From Natronococcus amylolyticus DSM 10524 (GTDB taxonomy: Archaea > Halobacteriota > Halobacteria > Halobacteriales > Natrialbaceae): a DNA stretch of 36,431 bases. A program made the translations under genes and the position numbers. Positions 16,521-25,325 of this stretch are shown here, piece by piece. Below the pieces are notes generated by a model, which was given only the letters and a program-made list of their open reading frames with translations, did not search any database and was not told the origin of the DNA. The DNA is taken from contig NZ_AOIB01000031.1 of NCBI RefSeq assembly GCF_000337675.1, positions 234,665 to 271,095 of the forward strand, given 5' to 3'. The stretch's first letter is position 1. Each line of letters starts with the position of its first letter.

Positions 16521-17195
16521 ATGACCTCGATCGTCAATCTCGAGATTTCGGGCGACGGGACCGGACTGGCGGAACTGTTCGACGCCGTCCCGTCGCTCAC
16601 CTGCGAAGCGGAGGCCGCTATCGTCTCGAACGGATACGACCTGTGGCTTTCCGGAGCATCGCGATCGGAGCTCGAGGCGGGCCTCGAGGCGGCCTCGCCA
16701 ATCGAGGAGTACACGCTAATCAACGGCAGCGAGGAGGAGTGGCTGTACAACGTTCGGTTCAGTTCGGAGACTACCGACCTCTTCGAGCTGGTTCTCGAGG
16801 AAGACGGCACCATCCTCGACGCCTCGGCCGTGGATGGCTCGTGGGTCCTCAACATTCGAGTCCAGGATCGAAGCGACGCGAGTTCGATCTACGACGAACT
16901 GGAGGATCGCGAGCTCGAGCCGACGATCATCCGTCTCTACGAAACGGACAACGGCAACCGCTCGCAGGCAGGGCTCACGGAGCGACAGTACGAGACCCTG
17001 GTCGCGGCCGCGAACCACGGCTACTTCGAGATCCCGCGGGAGGTTTCGATGCAGGAACTCTCCGAGGAGCTCGAGGTCTCCCACCAGGCGCTCTCCGAGC
17101 GACTCCGGCGTGCGTACCGGTCGCTGGTCACCTCGGAACTCGACGTCACGACGGAGGAAGCAGAGCCCACGCCCTCCTCGACGCTCTCGGACTAA
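16521..17195 (+). CDS. Bat-type transcriptional regulator (HTH_10)
   Basis: A 224-residue regulator of the bacterio-opsin-activator type. Residues 1-145 form an N-terminal alpha/beta sensor-like region (starting MTSIVNLEISGDGTGLAEL). From about 150 the HTH_10 domain reads LTERQYETLVAAANHGYFEI, PREVSMQELSEELEVSHQAL and SERLRRAYRSLV, the classic Bat C-terminal helix-turn-helix. There are no PAS or GAF domains, unlike Bat itself, so this belongs to the short haloarchaeal HTH_10 regulators. It is cytoplasmic and DNA-binding; its targets are unknown. The neighbouring 17291 small gene is on the same strand, 95 bp on. Confidence 0.9.
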   Translation: MTSIVNLEISGDGTGLAELFDAVPSLTCEAEAAIVSNGYDLWLSGASRSELEAGLEAASPIEEYTLINGSEEEWLYNVRFSSETTDLFELVLEEDGTILDASAVDGSWVLNIRVQDRSDASSIYDELEDRELEPTIIRLYETDNGNRSQAGLTERQYETLVAAANHGYFEIPREVSMQELSEELEVSHQALSERLRRAYRSLVTSELDVTTEEAEPTPSSTLSD

Positions 17196-17290
17196 CCGCC
17201 GACAGATCGAGGTCCCGCGTTCGCTCGGAGTCGGCAACCCTGCAAATGGAACCCGAGAACTGATTTCGATAGCCCCGCTTACCGCGCATA

Positions 17291-17461
17291 ATGCAAAAGC
17301 GGTGTCTGAACTGTAACTGGGAGATTCGCAGCGCAGAGAGACAGCCGAAAGAGGAGCGAACGCGCGAAACGATCGATCACTTCACCGAGACGGGACACAC
17401 GATCGTGACGCTCTCCGAGCCGAACACGTTTCGGCCGGCCGAGCTGATCGCGTCCGATTAG
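17291..17461 (+). CDS. Small CCHH-type putative zinc protein, 56 residues
   Basis: A short frame beginning MQKRCLNCNWEIRSAERQPK and containing IDHFTETGHTIVTLSEP, ending TAG at 17459-17461. Cys5 and Cys8 (CxxC) together with the H-x5-H pair in DHFTETGH could form a single zinc site. The CxxC start and the DHxxxTGHxI segment recall small haloarchaeal zinc-finger proteins. It lacks a signal or membrane helix, so it should be cytoplasmic. It lies between the Bat regulator and the convergent third propeller gene. The evidence is pattern-based; function is unknown. Confidence 0.55.
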   Translation: MQKRCLNCNWEIRSAERQPKEERTRETIDHFTETGHTIVTLSEPNTFRPAELIASD

Positions 17462-17494
17462 TGACCCACCGCACCCGGGACGGGCACGCCGAAA

Positions 17495-19112
17495 TCAGTC
17501 CTCGAGCTCGGTCTCGGTACCCGCGCGTCGGCGCAGCCACTCGAGACCGAGCGCGCCGCCGGCGATCCCGGCACCGGCCGTGAATCCGGGCATCCCGTCA
17601 GTGTCGTCGCCGTCGTCCTCACTGGTCTCGTTGCTCGCATCGTCGCCGTTGCCGTCGTCAGTACCATCGTCGTCCTCGAGCCCACCGTTCTCGTCGCCAT
17701 TCGACTGGTTACTGCCGGATTCGTTGCCGGCACTTTCGTTCCCCTCGGAGTCGTTGCCGTCGTCCTCGTCGGGTTCGTACTCCTCGTCGTCGCCGTTCGT
17801 GTCGTCCCCGTCGTCAGTTTCGTCGCCCTCGTCCTCGTCGCCGCTCTCTTCCCAGTCGGTCGGCCGGATCGCGACGAGATCCTGCCCTCGCTGTGCGTAA
17901 ACCGTCCCGTTCTCGACGGCGAGGAACCCGGCGTCGGCGCCGTCGGTCCAGCGCTCGTCGTCGTCGAACTCGTACGCCCAGCTCTCGCTGCCGTCCTCGA
18001 GGTCGAGGCCGAGGATCGCGTCGTCGCCGGCTTCGGGATCCGGGCTCGAGTGTGTGACGACGACGGTGTCGCCGACGATCACCGGAAGCCCGTACGTGTA
18101 CGACCCGCTGTGGGTCCACCCGGTCGTCCGCCCGGAGTCGTCGAGCGCGACGGCCTGGAGATCGTACCGCCCCTGCGTGACCGCCACGCCGTCGTCGATC
18201 GACAGCACGTAGGCGTCGCTGAGCTTCTCCTCGGTCTCTCGGCGCTCCGCGTCGAACGTGTAGACGCTCTCGAGGCTGTTGTTCTGAACGAGAAGCGTTC
18301 CGTCGGCAGCGGCGAGACTACCCGTGCCGGCGTCGACGGGGCCGCTCCATCGCGTCTCGCCCGTCGCGGGCTCGAGTTCGACCAGCCCGTCCTGCCCGGC
18401 CCCCTCGAGGACCGCCCAGACCGCGTCGTCCGTCGCGACGACCTGGCTCTGTCGGGTCTGGAACGCCATCGGTCCGCCGCCGTAGCCGTCGACGTCGACG
18501 GACTCGCGCTCCCAGCGAAGCGAGCCGTCGGTCGCATCGAACGCGTACAACGTTCCCTCGGAAAGGACGTACGCGGTCCCGAACGCGACGAGCGGTGCCG
18601 ACACCGAGTCGTCGCCGACGGTCGTCGACCACTCCTCGCTCCCCGTTTCCGCTTCGAGCGCGACGTGTGGTTCGACGACCTGCGCACCCACGAGAAACCA
18701 CCTCGCTCCCCGTTTCCGCTTCGAGCGCGACCAGTTCCTCGCCGCCGGCGTAGACGGTGTCGTCCGCGACGGTCACGGTCGGACTCTGCCCGTCGATCGT
18801 CGTCTCCCACTCGAGCGAGCCGTCGGCCGCATCGAGCGCGCGGACCTCGTCGCCAGCGAGATAGACGGTTCCGTCGACGACGGCGGGTTCGCCGCCTCCC
18901 TCGTCCTGCCAAGCGACGGTGTCGGGGGTCTCGAGTGCGTTCGCGTCCGCGCGACGGGCGTTCCCGGGACCGCCATCGACCGACGACCAGCCGTCGCTTT
19001 CCCCCAACGTCGGTAGGTCGTCGGTACGTTTGGGCTTCGCCGTCGCGACACCCGTTCCGACCGCGATGATCGCGCCGGTCGCGAGCACGGATCGCCGATT
19101 ACAGTTTTCCAT
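17495..19112 (-). pseudogene. PQQ-like beta-propeller PGF-CTERM protein (copy 3), broken by a 67-bp duplication
   Basis: The 5' part (ATG at 19112) encodes MENCNRRSVLATGAIIAVGT, a twin-arginine signal, and propeller blades up to ELVALEAETGSE. The frame then breaks. The remaining propeller, acidic linker and PGF-CTERM tail (MPGFTAGAGIAGGALGLEWL, RRR) continue in another frame down to 17495. At the break a 31-bp sequence is repeated exactly at 18634-18664 and 18701-18731, period 67 bp. Removing one period joins VALEAETGSE to EWSTTVGDDS without a gap and restores one frame of about 516 codons. The insertion is 67 bp, not a multiple of three, so the gene is off unless this is an assembly artefact. 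It is a paralog of the 4125 and 11591 proteins. Confidence 0.85.
18634..18731. repeat. 31-bp direct repeat flanking a 36-bp insert
   Basis: Exact copies at 18634-18664 and 18701-18731. The 36 bases between them (18665-18700) have no counterpart elsewhere in the gene that I could see. Short GTGGTT/AACCAC inverted ends are present but too short to call a mobile element. Confidence 0.85.
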
Positions 19113-19151
19113 ACCTGTTCGGATCCGGAGCGGACGCATTACTATCGACCG

Positions 19152-19158
19152 TATATAT
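19152..19158 (-). promoter_or_regulatory. TATA box upstream of propeller copy 3
   Basis: TATATAT lies 40-46 nt before the ATG at 19112, so transcription would begin around 19128 with a short leader. The sequence is palindromic and could also serve the other strand. Confidence 0.4.
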
Positions 19159-19195
19159 CAGAATTGCTTACTCTACAACTGTGTTAACCATCGGG

Positions 19196-20899
19196 CTACT
19201 GACCCTCGCGGACGTCGACGTTCTCGAGGTCGGGATCGCGATCGCCGCCGATCGGGTCCCGGTGGGTCGCTTCGATCACCCCGTCGGCGAGTTCGACGTC
19301 CGGACGGGCGATTCGGACCGACGGAACGGGATCGCCGTCGTCGGTCGTCGTGACCGAACTGGCGTCCTTGAGGACGAAGTTCTCGATTCGGACGCCGACG
19401 GGATCGGTCTCCGACGTAGCCGTACAGCGAAGCGTCGGCGACGGCGCGTCGGCACCGGTCGTGACGTCGAGATCGGTGATCACGCCGCCGTCGGCGCCGC
19501 TGTTGACCCGGACGACATCGTTTCCCGCGTCCGGCGCAGCGATCGTGATGCGTTCGGCGACGGGACGGCCGCCGTTTAGCCAGAGGCCGGCCCCGGGGTA
19601 GCGCTGATCGGAGCCTCGGTCGAGGACGATCCTGCAGTCCCGAACCGCGTCGTTGATGCCCGGGCGGACGTTCCCGTTCCCGCAGTTCGCGGCGACACAC
19701 TCCTCGAGGACGTTCTCGCCCGGCGAGTTCGCCGTGTAGAACCCGTTGTCGACGTAGCCGGCGACGAAACACCGCTGCCAGACGTTGCGTCCCTCGTGAG
19801 GCGGATCGGCGCTGAACCCGATCTCGTGGCCGACCGCCCCCTCCTCTGTGTCGGCGACCGCGCCGTCGGGCAGGGAGACGTTTCGGACGAGACTCTCGGC
19901 GTCGGCGTCCCAGGTGTTGACCAGGAGCGTATAGCGGTCGCCACCGTCGGGTCCGTGGCGCCACCGAGTGCCGACGAGTTCGACGTTGTCGATCACCGCG
20001 CGTCCGACGTTCGCGAGGATCAGCCCGCAGTCCCGGCTTTCGGCGTCCGCGATGTCGACATCGACGTTCCTGACGACGACCTTCTGTGGCGGAGCCGAGG
20101 CGTCCCACTCGCCGAACTCGAAGGCGGCATCGGGCTCGTGGGATCGCACCTCGAGGGAGGCCCGGGGGTCGCCGCGGATCTCGACGTACTCGATCGGCTG
20201 CGAGAGGGCGAGCCCCGAGGACCAGTCGTAGCTCCCCGCCGGGAGGACGAACTCGACGGGTTCGGTCCCGGTCCCGACGTACGCCCGGATCTCGGCGGCG
20301 AGATCGCCGTCGTGGTCGATCGCGTCGCTCTCGACGACGTCGACCGTTTCGGTCGCTGCGGGTCTGTCGAAATCGGCGTCCGCGACCGGGTCGTACGGGG
20401 TTTCGAGCGGGGCGATCGCCGCGACGTTGTACCGGTACGCGTCACTGGTCGCCCCGTCGCGGGAGTAGACGCCCGCGACGGCCGCGAGCCGCTCGCCCTC
20501 GACGGGATACTCGACCTCGGCGCGCCCGCGCGTGTACTCGCGGTCCGCCCCGGCGTCGATCAGCACGTCGTACTGCTGGCCGGCCGAAAGCGGCGTCCGG
20601 AACGCGAACGCGTCGCCAGCCGCGAGCGTCCCGATCGTCTGGCGCTCGAGGACGGTCCCCTCGTGGACGAGGCGGGCTCGAAGCTGTTCCTCGAGCGTTT
20701 CGGACAGTCGACAGACGAGCCCCTGCAGGTCCTCGCGGGGCTCGATCCGGACCCCGTTCGGGTTGTCGATCCGGCGCGCGCCGCGCTCGTCCGGAAGGTG
20801 GTGATCCTCGCCGAGTTCCAGCGCGTCCTCGAGCCGGTCGAAAGCGGCCTCGTCGTTCCGACCGAACGGCGCGTCGGCGGTCACGTCCGGCGGGCTGTT
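19196..20899 (-). CDS. Right-handed parallel beta-helix protein
   Basis: About 567 residues from the chosen ATG (MNSPPDVTADAPFGRNDEAA). The N-terminal 150 residues look like a binding/beta-sandwich part (DNPNGVRIEPREDLQGLVCR, then TPLSAGQQYDVLIDAGADRE). From about residue 200 the protein has the spaced hydrophobic turns of a pectate-lyase-like helix: YVEIRGDPRASLEVRSHEPD, VVVRNVDVDIADAESRDCG, AVIDNVELVGTRWR, ENVLEECVAANCGNGNVRPG and VRIENFVLKDASSV. There is no signal peptide, although the family is often extracellular. An in-frame ATG at 21001 would add 34 residues of basic, serine-rich sequence and is less likely. The substrate, perhaps a polysaccharide, is not shown. It converges on no gene and lies between the broken propeller and broken CPBP genes. 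Confidence 0.78.
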   Translation of the reverse strand, partial: NSPPDVTADAPFGRNDEAAFDRLEDALELGEDHHLPDERGARRIDNPNGVRIEPREDLQGLVCRLSETLEEQLRARLVHEGTVLERQTIGTLAAGDAFAFRTPLSAGQQYDVLIDAGADREYTRGRAEVEYPVEGERLAAVAGVYSRDGATSDAYRYNVAAIAPLETPYDPVADADFDRPAATETVDVVESDAIDHDGDLAAEIRAYVGTGTEPVEFVLPAGSYDWSSGLALSQPIEYVEIRGDPRASLEVRSHEPDAAFEFGEWDASAPPQKVVVRNVDVDIADAESRDCGLILANVGRAVIDNVELVGTRWRHGPDGGDRYTLLVNTWDADAESLVRNVSLPDGAVADTEEGAVGHEIGFSADPPHEGRNVWQRCFVAGYVDNGFYTANSPGENVLEECVAANCGNGNVRPGINDAVRDCRIVLDRGSDQRYPGAGLWLNGGRPVAERITIAAPDAGNDVVRVNSGADGGVITDLDVTTGADAPSPTLRCTATSETDPVGVRIENFVLKDASSVTTTDDGDPVPSVRIARPDVELADGVIEATHRDPIGGDRDPDLENVDVREGQ

Positions 20900-21075
20900 C
20901 ATCGGTCGGACGAACGCACGCGAGACGATGCTTCGAGACGGACTGTCGCTCCTGTGTAGTGCATGCTCCGAAGTACCAGCCCCGGGCTCAAATACCGTCA
21001 CCCGTCACTCGCGCCGAGGGCCGGCTGCAAGCGAGAGTTCGAGACCAAACCCGGCGTTAACTGGTTACTAAGCTG

Positions 21076-21844
21076 TCACCACGGAGTTGGTACCAACCCG
21101 ATCGTCACCGTGAGTCCCCAGGCGTTGACGAGGAGATGCATCAGCCACGGCGCGACGAGACTGTCGTACCACAGCCGAAGCGCCGTCAGTACGACGCCGA
21201 GCGCGCCAGTGATGGCGACGCTGACCGCGCCAGCCATGAAGACGTGAACGAGCGCGAACAGCGCGACTGACGGGACGCTCGCAGTCACCACACCGTACCT
21301 GCGTGCGAGGAAGTGGCCGAGAGCCAGTCCGCGGAACAGGATCTCCTCGGCGACCGGGGCGATCACGAGCGACGTCAGAACCAGCGCCGCGATCCCGACG
21401 GTGCTCCTCACCGGAGCGCGGGCGTGGGGTCGAGACCGACCGCCGCCGCGGCGACGTTCCCGGCGATGACGATCCCGACCCCGACGGCCGTAGCCACTAC
21501 TGGAACGCCGAGTTCCTGCGGCGTCGGAGAGCGGACGATCGCGGCTGCCCGCCAGGTCGTTCGGTCCAACCGCCAGTACAGCCCGGCAACGACGGCGACG
21601 TACGCTGCACCGAGTGGCACCAGCAGCGTCCAGTCCGGCCAGCCAGGATCCGCACCCCGGTGGGCGGCGATCCCGATGGTCAGCACGAGCGCAGTGGTCA
21701 GGATCGGCACCAGCGGGAGGAAGATCGCACGGAGAGGGGAGCAGTCCGCCAGCGGCTCGACCGTCTCCTCGAGGCGACGCCGTCGGCGTATCAGGTCCTC
21801 TCGAATCGGTGGCGACCGGTGCTCGAGCGGGTCCCGATGTCCAT
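21076..21844 (-). pseudogene. CPBP-family intramembrane protease, frameshifted
   Basis: Two frames together give one CAAX-protease/CPBP protein. The first (to the stop at 21408) carries the N-terminal helices: IFLPLVPILTTALVLTIGIA, LLVPLGAAYVAVVAGLYWRL and VVATAVGVGIVIAGNVAA. From about 21410 the second frame continues with STVGIAALVLTSLVIAPVAE, EILFRG (the EExxxR motif), FALVH (FxxxH) and HLLVN (third motif), ending VPTPW and TGA at 21076. A one-base loss near 21408-21415 explains the break. The only ATG of the right length (21844, MDIG) is also one base out of frame with the rest, so a second shift near 21834 is likely. Intact members are membrane metalloproteases. Frame breaks could be sequencing errors. 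Confidence 0.7.
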
Positions 21845-21981
21845 ACCCGATGTATGCGACCGAGTGACAACGCAGTTAGATCCGTGCTGGTTGAGAGCTC
21901 GAGACGGCTATCGAGCGTTCGGATAAATTTCCGGGCTGGAGTCGGAATCGTTAACTCGGTACCGCGACCGCGTACAGTCGG

Positions 21982-23595
21982 ATGGTCCGTCGGCGACTCG
22001 CGGTCGTGGCCCTCACCGTTTTCGCGGTCGCGTTCGCAGTCCGGATGGCGCCGACGCTGTGGACGCCGTACCCGTTCAATCCGGACGGGTTCGTGTTCGC
22101 CGCCCAGGCTCGCGACAGTATCGCGGCCGGCTCGCTCGTCGAGACGGTCGAGCCCTACGGCTACACGTTCCCGACGCTGCTCTCGATCGTCGCGCTCGTC
22201 ACCGCGGTCGCACCGCTGTGGATCGCACAGCCGACCATCGCGTTCGTCGGCGCCGTCCCGTCGGTGATCGCGGCGGTACTGACCTGGCAGGTTGCCGACC
22301 AACGCGGGACCGCACCCTCGGTGACCGCCATCGCGTCGCTGGCGGCCGGAACGACCCTCGCGCTCGAGGGCGTATTCCTCCGGCGCACGGTCGCAGTGAG
22401 CTACGAAGTCCTGGGAATTCTTTTCGTTCCGCTGGTCGCGATCGCGGCGTACCGCTTTTTCCAAACCGAGCAGCGGCGCTGGGGGCTCGTAACGGGTGCG
22501 TTCCTGCTCGTGCTCCCGATCACGCACCACCTGAGCGCGATCATGGCCGCGCTGACGTTGACGGCCGTCTGCGTGCTGGCCGGGCTGGAAACCTGGCGGC
22601 GCCGGGCGCTCAGCGTGGTGCTTCTCGTCGTCGTGTGGGCCTACGTCGGCGCGTACTACTGGGTCGTCGACCCGGCGTATACGGGCGAACCCGTCGAGCA
22701 GTACGGGCTGTTCGTCGCCTGGATCGTGTTGCTGTGTGCGCTCGCATACTGGCTGTCGACCGCGGCTCCGGCCGTCGTTCGCGGGACGATCGGCGGGGGG
22801 TTGCTGTTCGGGTTCGCGGTCGTGGTCGCGGACGCCGTCTGGGGCGTGTTCCCGGGGACGATGGCACCGCCGTCGCTGTTGCTCGTTCTCCTCGCGCCAC
22901 TGGTCGTGCTCGCCGTGCTCGGAAGCTGGGGCGTTCCGAGCGCGACCGGGCCACACGGCTCTCGAGCGGTCGTGTTAGCGCTGTTGCTCGCCCCGCTCGT
23001 CTGGGTCGGGTTCTCGCTCACGCGGGGTGTCGACCCGGCCATCGAGATCTTCGTCCAGCGCGGGCAGACGTTCGCCCACCTCGCCGTCGTCGTCAGCGCC
23101 GGCGTCGCGATCGTCGACCTCGCTGACCGCACGACGCCTCGCTCGCGGCGAACGGTCGCCGTCTCGCTCGCGGTCGTCCTCTGTCTCTGCGCGCTGGCCT
23201 CGCTTCCGATCGCGTTCGTCGGGCTCGAGGCGCTGTCCTACCAGGGGACGACGACCGGCGAGGAGTTCGCGGCCGCGACGTTCGCGACGACGACGCTCGG
23301 GGCCGAGTGGACGAGCGACGATCACCTCACCCGGATCGCCGGCAACTACTACGAGGCCGGCGGGTCGTCCCAGCCGGCTGCGGACTGGCTGCGGGAGGGT
23401 GGCGGCGAGTTGCACTGTCCGACGGCGCTACAGTCATCCTGGCAGACCGTCGGCGCCCAGCAGTATCCGGAGACGCCGGTTACGATCTCGCAGCCGGCGT
23501 ACGACGCGGCGATCGACGGCGGACACGCGATCTACGCGACGACCGGGAGCGATCCGGTGACGATCGTCGTGCCGACAGGGACGCCAGCCTGCTGA
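21982..23595 (+). CDS. Multi-spanning membrane protein, possible GT-C-like glycosyltransferase
   Basis: A 537-residue polytopic membrane protein with roughly 11-12 hydrophobic helices: the first is at residues 6-22 (LAVVALTVFAVAFAVRM), others include LLSIVALVTAVAPLWIAQPT, SVVLLVVVWAYVGAYYWVV, LLFGFAVVVADAVWGVFPG and LVVLAVLGSW. After helix 1 comes WTPYPFNPDGFVFAAQARDS, an acidic loop placed like the catalytic aspartate loop of GT-C glycosyltransferases. The last 140 residues are a soluble, presumably external domain (TGEEFAAATFATTTLGAEWT on). The GT-C label is inference from topology; no signature beyond the acidic loop was recognised. It diverges from the CPBP pseudogene and converges with the hydrolase gene. 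Confidence 0.7.
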   Translation: MVRRRLAVVALTVFAVAFAVRMAPTLWTPYPFNPDGFVFAAQARDSIAAGSLVETVEPYGYTFPTLLSIVALVTAVAPLWIAQPTIAFVGAVPSVIAAVLTWQVADQRGTAPSVTAIASLAAGTTLALEGVFLRRTVAVSYEVLGILFVPLVAIAAYRFFQTEQRRWGLVTGAFLLVLPITHHLSAIMAALTLTAVCVLAGLETWRRRALSVVLLVVVWAYVGAYYWVVDPAYTGEPVEQYGLFVAWIVLLCALAYWLSTAAPAVVRGTIGGGLLFGFAVVVADAVWGVFPGTMAPPSLLLVLLAPLVVLAVLGSWGVPSATGPHGSRAVVLALLLAPLVWVGFSLTRGVDPAIEIFVQRGQTFAHLAVVVSAGVAIVDLADRTTPRSRRTVAVSLAVVLCLCALASLPIAFVGLEALSYQGTTTGEEFAAATFATTTLGAEWTSDDHLTRIAGNYYEAGGSSQPAADWLREGGGELHCPTALQSSWQTVGAQQYPETPVTISQPAYDAAIDGGHAIYATTGSDPVTIVVPTGTPAC

Positions 23596-23636
23596 TCGGA
23601 TCTGAGAGGTGCCACGGCAGCCGTAACTTGCCGCAG

Positions 23637-24572
23637 TCAGTCGGATCGGAACGCATCGGCGAGATCCGCGGCAACGTCGGCGATAGCCTCGTGAGCGCGG
23701 TCGACGTCGCGCATCGTCATGAACCCGTGGACCATCGCCTCGTAGTTCTCGTAGCGTGTGGCGACGCCGTCGCGAACGAGCTGTTCGGCGTAGGCCTTCC
23801 CACCGTCACGAAGCGGATCGAACCCCGCAGTGATGATCGTCGCTGGCGCGACGCCGGAGACGTCGCCGGCGTTCGTCGGGTCGGCGTAGGGGTTTCGCTC
23901 GTGAACGTCGCTCTCGTAGTAGCAGTTCTGGAACCACTCCATATCCTCCGCCTCGAGGACGATCCCCGCGTGCTCTCGCATCGAGGCCTGGTCGGGTTCG
24001 ATCCCGACGCTCGGATAGAGCAGCGCCTGGTGGTCGATCTCGGGACCGTCGCGCTCGGCGGCCATGAGCGCGGCGACGGCCGCGAGAGTTCCGCCGGCGG
24101 AGTCGCCCGCGACCGCGAGCCGTCCCGTGCCGGCGATGGCGCTTGGGTTGGCGGCCGCCCACTCGACGGCGGCGGAGGCGTCCTCGACCGCCGCGGGGAA
24201 GGGGTGTTCGGGAGCGAGTCGGTAGTCGACCGAGAGCACGCCACAGCCGCTCTCGCGCGTGAGCTGGCGACACAGCCAGTCGTGCGTGGCGATACTCCCC
24301 AGCACGTACCCGCCGCCGTGGAAGAACACGATCGTCGGGAACGGTCCGTCCGCCTCGGGCAGGTAGAGACGAGCGTCGAGGTCGCCGGCGGGTCCGGGAA
24401 TCGTCCGGTCGACCGTTCGTCCCACCTGCGGCGGGTTTCGGTTCTCGACCCACATCGTCGCGTGGGTGACGTAGCGGAGGAGCTTCAGACCGCGACGGCT
24501 GTGCGGTAGTGAAAACCGGTTCTGGCGCTCGAGCGCCGCCTTCGCCTGCGGATCGATCCGGTCGGCGTGCAT
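23637..24572 (-). CDS. Alpha/beta hydrolase, hormone-sensitive-lipase family
   Basis: A 311-residue serine esterase/lipase of the HSL group (carboxylic ester hydrolase). Seen: TIVFFHGGGYVLGSIATHDW with the HGGG oxyanion motif; SVDYRLAPEHPFPAAVEDA, typical of the family; the nucleophile elbow VAGDSAGGTLAAV; the acid residue in ITAGFDPLRDGGKAYAEQL; and the catalytic histidine in YEAMVHGFMTM. The full length matches the family and there is no signal peptide, so the enzyme is cytoplasmic. The start ATG is at 24572 (MHADRIDPQAKAALERQ). It is convergent with the membrane protein gene, 41 bp apart. The physiological ester is unknown. Confidence 0.92.
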   Translation of the reverse strand: MHADRIDPQAKAALERQNRFSLPHSRRGLKLLRYVTHATMWVENRNPPQVGRTVDRTIPGPAGDLDARLYLPEADGPFPTIVFFHGGGYVLGSIATHDWLCRQLTRESGCGVLSVDYRLAPEHPFPAAVEDASAAVEWAAANPSAIAGTGRLAVAGDSAGGTLAAVAALMAAERDGPEIDHQALLYPSVGIEPDQASMREHAGIVLEAEDMEWFQNCYYESDVHERNPYADPTNAGDVSGVAPATIITAGFDPLRDGGKAYAEQLVRDGVATRYENYEAMVHGFMTMRDVDRAHEAIADVAADLADAFRSD

Positions 24573-24665
24573 ACCCGATCGTTCGGCGACTCGAGGGAAG
24601 GTGTTCCGATTCGGGCGTTCGTGCTGTAGTTGGTGACTTGTTAACCGGCTGTTATCTACATGGCA

Positions 24666-24672
24666 TCTATAG
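24666..24672 (+). promoter_or_regulatory. TATA-like box of the cupredoxin lipoprotein gene
   Basis: TCTATAG is about 27 nt before the ATG at 24696. It lies within the extension that an upstream ATG (24660) would add, which supports the later start. Confidence 0.4.
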
Positions 24673-24695
24673 TAGCAAAAGCTGAAACTCTAGTT

Positions 24696-25325
24696 ATGAG
24701 ACAACCAATAGACTGTTCCCGACGCCAGGCGCTGGGACTCACCGGCGCAACGGCGATGGCCGCTCTCGCTGCCGGCTGTCTCGGTGGGGGCGAAACGAGC
24801 GACGAAAACGGGGACGTCGACGACGACTCCGGTGACGACGGCAACGAGAGTCGGACCGAGGCGCCCGATAGCGGCGGCGACGACGGCGAGGACCCGATAG
24901 ACGGAGGCAACGACGACGAAGCCGAGACGTCGGAGCCGAACACCGACGACGAGGACGAAGACGATGGTTCCCGCGACGGACGCGACGCGTGGACCGACGT
25001 CGACGAGATCGTACTGAGCGCCACGACCGCCGGCTGGAAGGGTGTCCAACCGGAGCCGATCGAGGGCGAGAAGAACCCGGCCATCGTGCTCGAGGAGGGC
25101 CGAGAGTACGTTCTCAGCTGGAAGAACGAGGACGGCCAGCCCCACAACATCGAGATCTGGGACGAGAGCGGCGAGCGCGTCGACGACTACGGGACCGAGC
25201 TGATGGAGACGGAGGGGGCGACCCAGTCGCTCGAGTTCGAGGCGTCGGCGGCGATGGCCGAGTACGTCTGCGAGATCCACGCCGGATGGGAAAAGCGCGG
25301 ACGAATCGAGATCGAGCACTCCTAA
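24696..25325 (+). CDS. Cupredoxin/halocyanin-like Tat lipoprotein
   Basis: A 209-residue lipoprotein from the ATG at 24696. MRQPIDCSRRQALGLTGATA leads into LAAGC with Cys28 as lipidated residue, a Tat lipobox. An Asp/Glu-rich linker spans about 30-108. The C-terminal 100 residues form a plastocyanin-like fold: IVLEEGREYVLSWKNEDGQP followed by HNIEIWD (first histidine ligand), and YVCEIHAGWEKRGRIEIEHS (cysteine and second histidine). The usual methionine after the second histidine is absent; Glu/Lys occupy that place. It may be a membrane-anchored electron carrier with an altered copper site, or a non-redox relative. The upstream in-frame ATG (24660) is rejected because a TATA-like box lies between. 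Confidence 0.82.
   Translation: MRQPIDCSRRQALGLTGATAMAALAAGCLGGGETSDENGDVDDDSGDDGNESRTEAPDSGGDDGEDPIDGGNDDEAETSEPNTDDEDEDDGSRDGRDAWTDVDEIVLSATTAGWKGVQPEPIEGEKNPAIVLEEGREYVLSWKNEDGQPHNIEIWDESGERVDDYGTELMETEGATQSLEFEASAAMAEYVCEIHAGWEKRGRIEIEHS

Noticed and set aside
18665..18700. 36-bp insert as a miniature mobile element
   Set aside because: It has only 6-bp imperfect inverted ends and no separate target duplication; the 31-bp repeats are gene sequence, so a simple duplication fits better.
21076..22956. 626-codon minus-strand frame
   Set aside because: Only its final 110 codons (CPBP core) are real; the upstream part is antisense to the membrane protein gene at 21982 and is charged low-complexity sequence.
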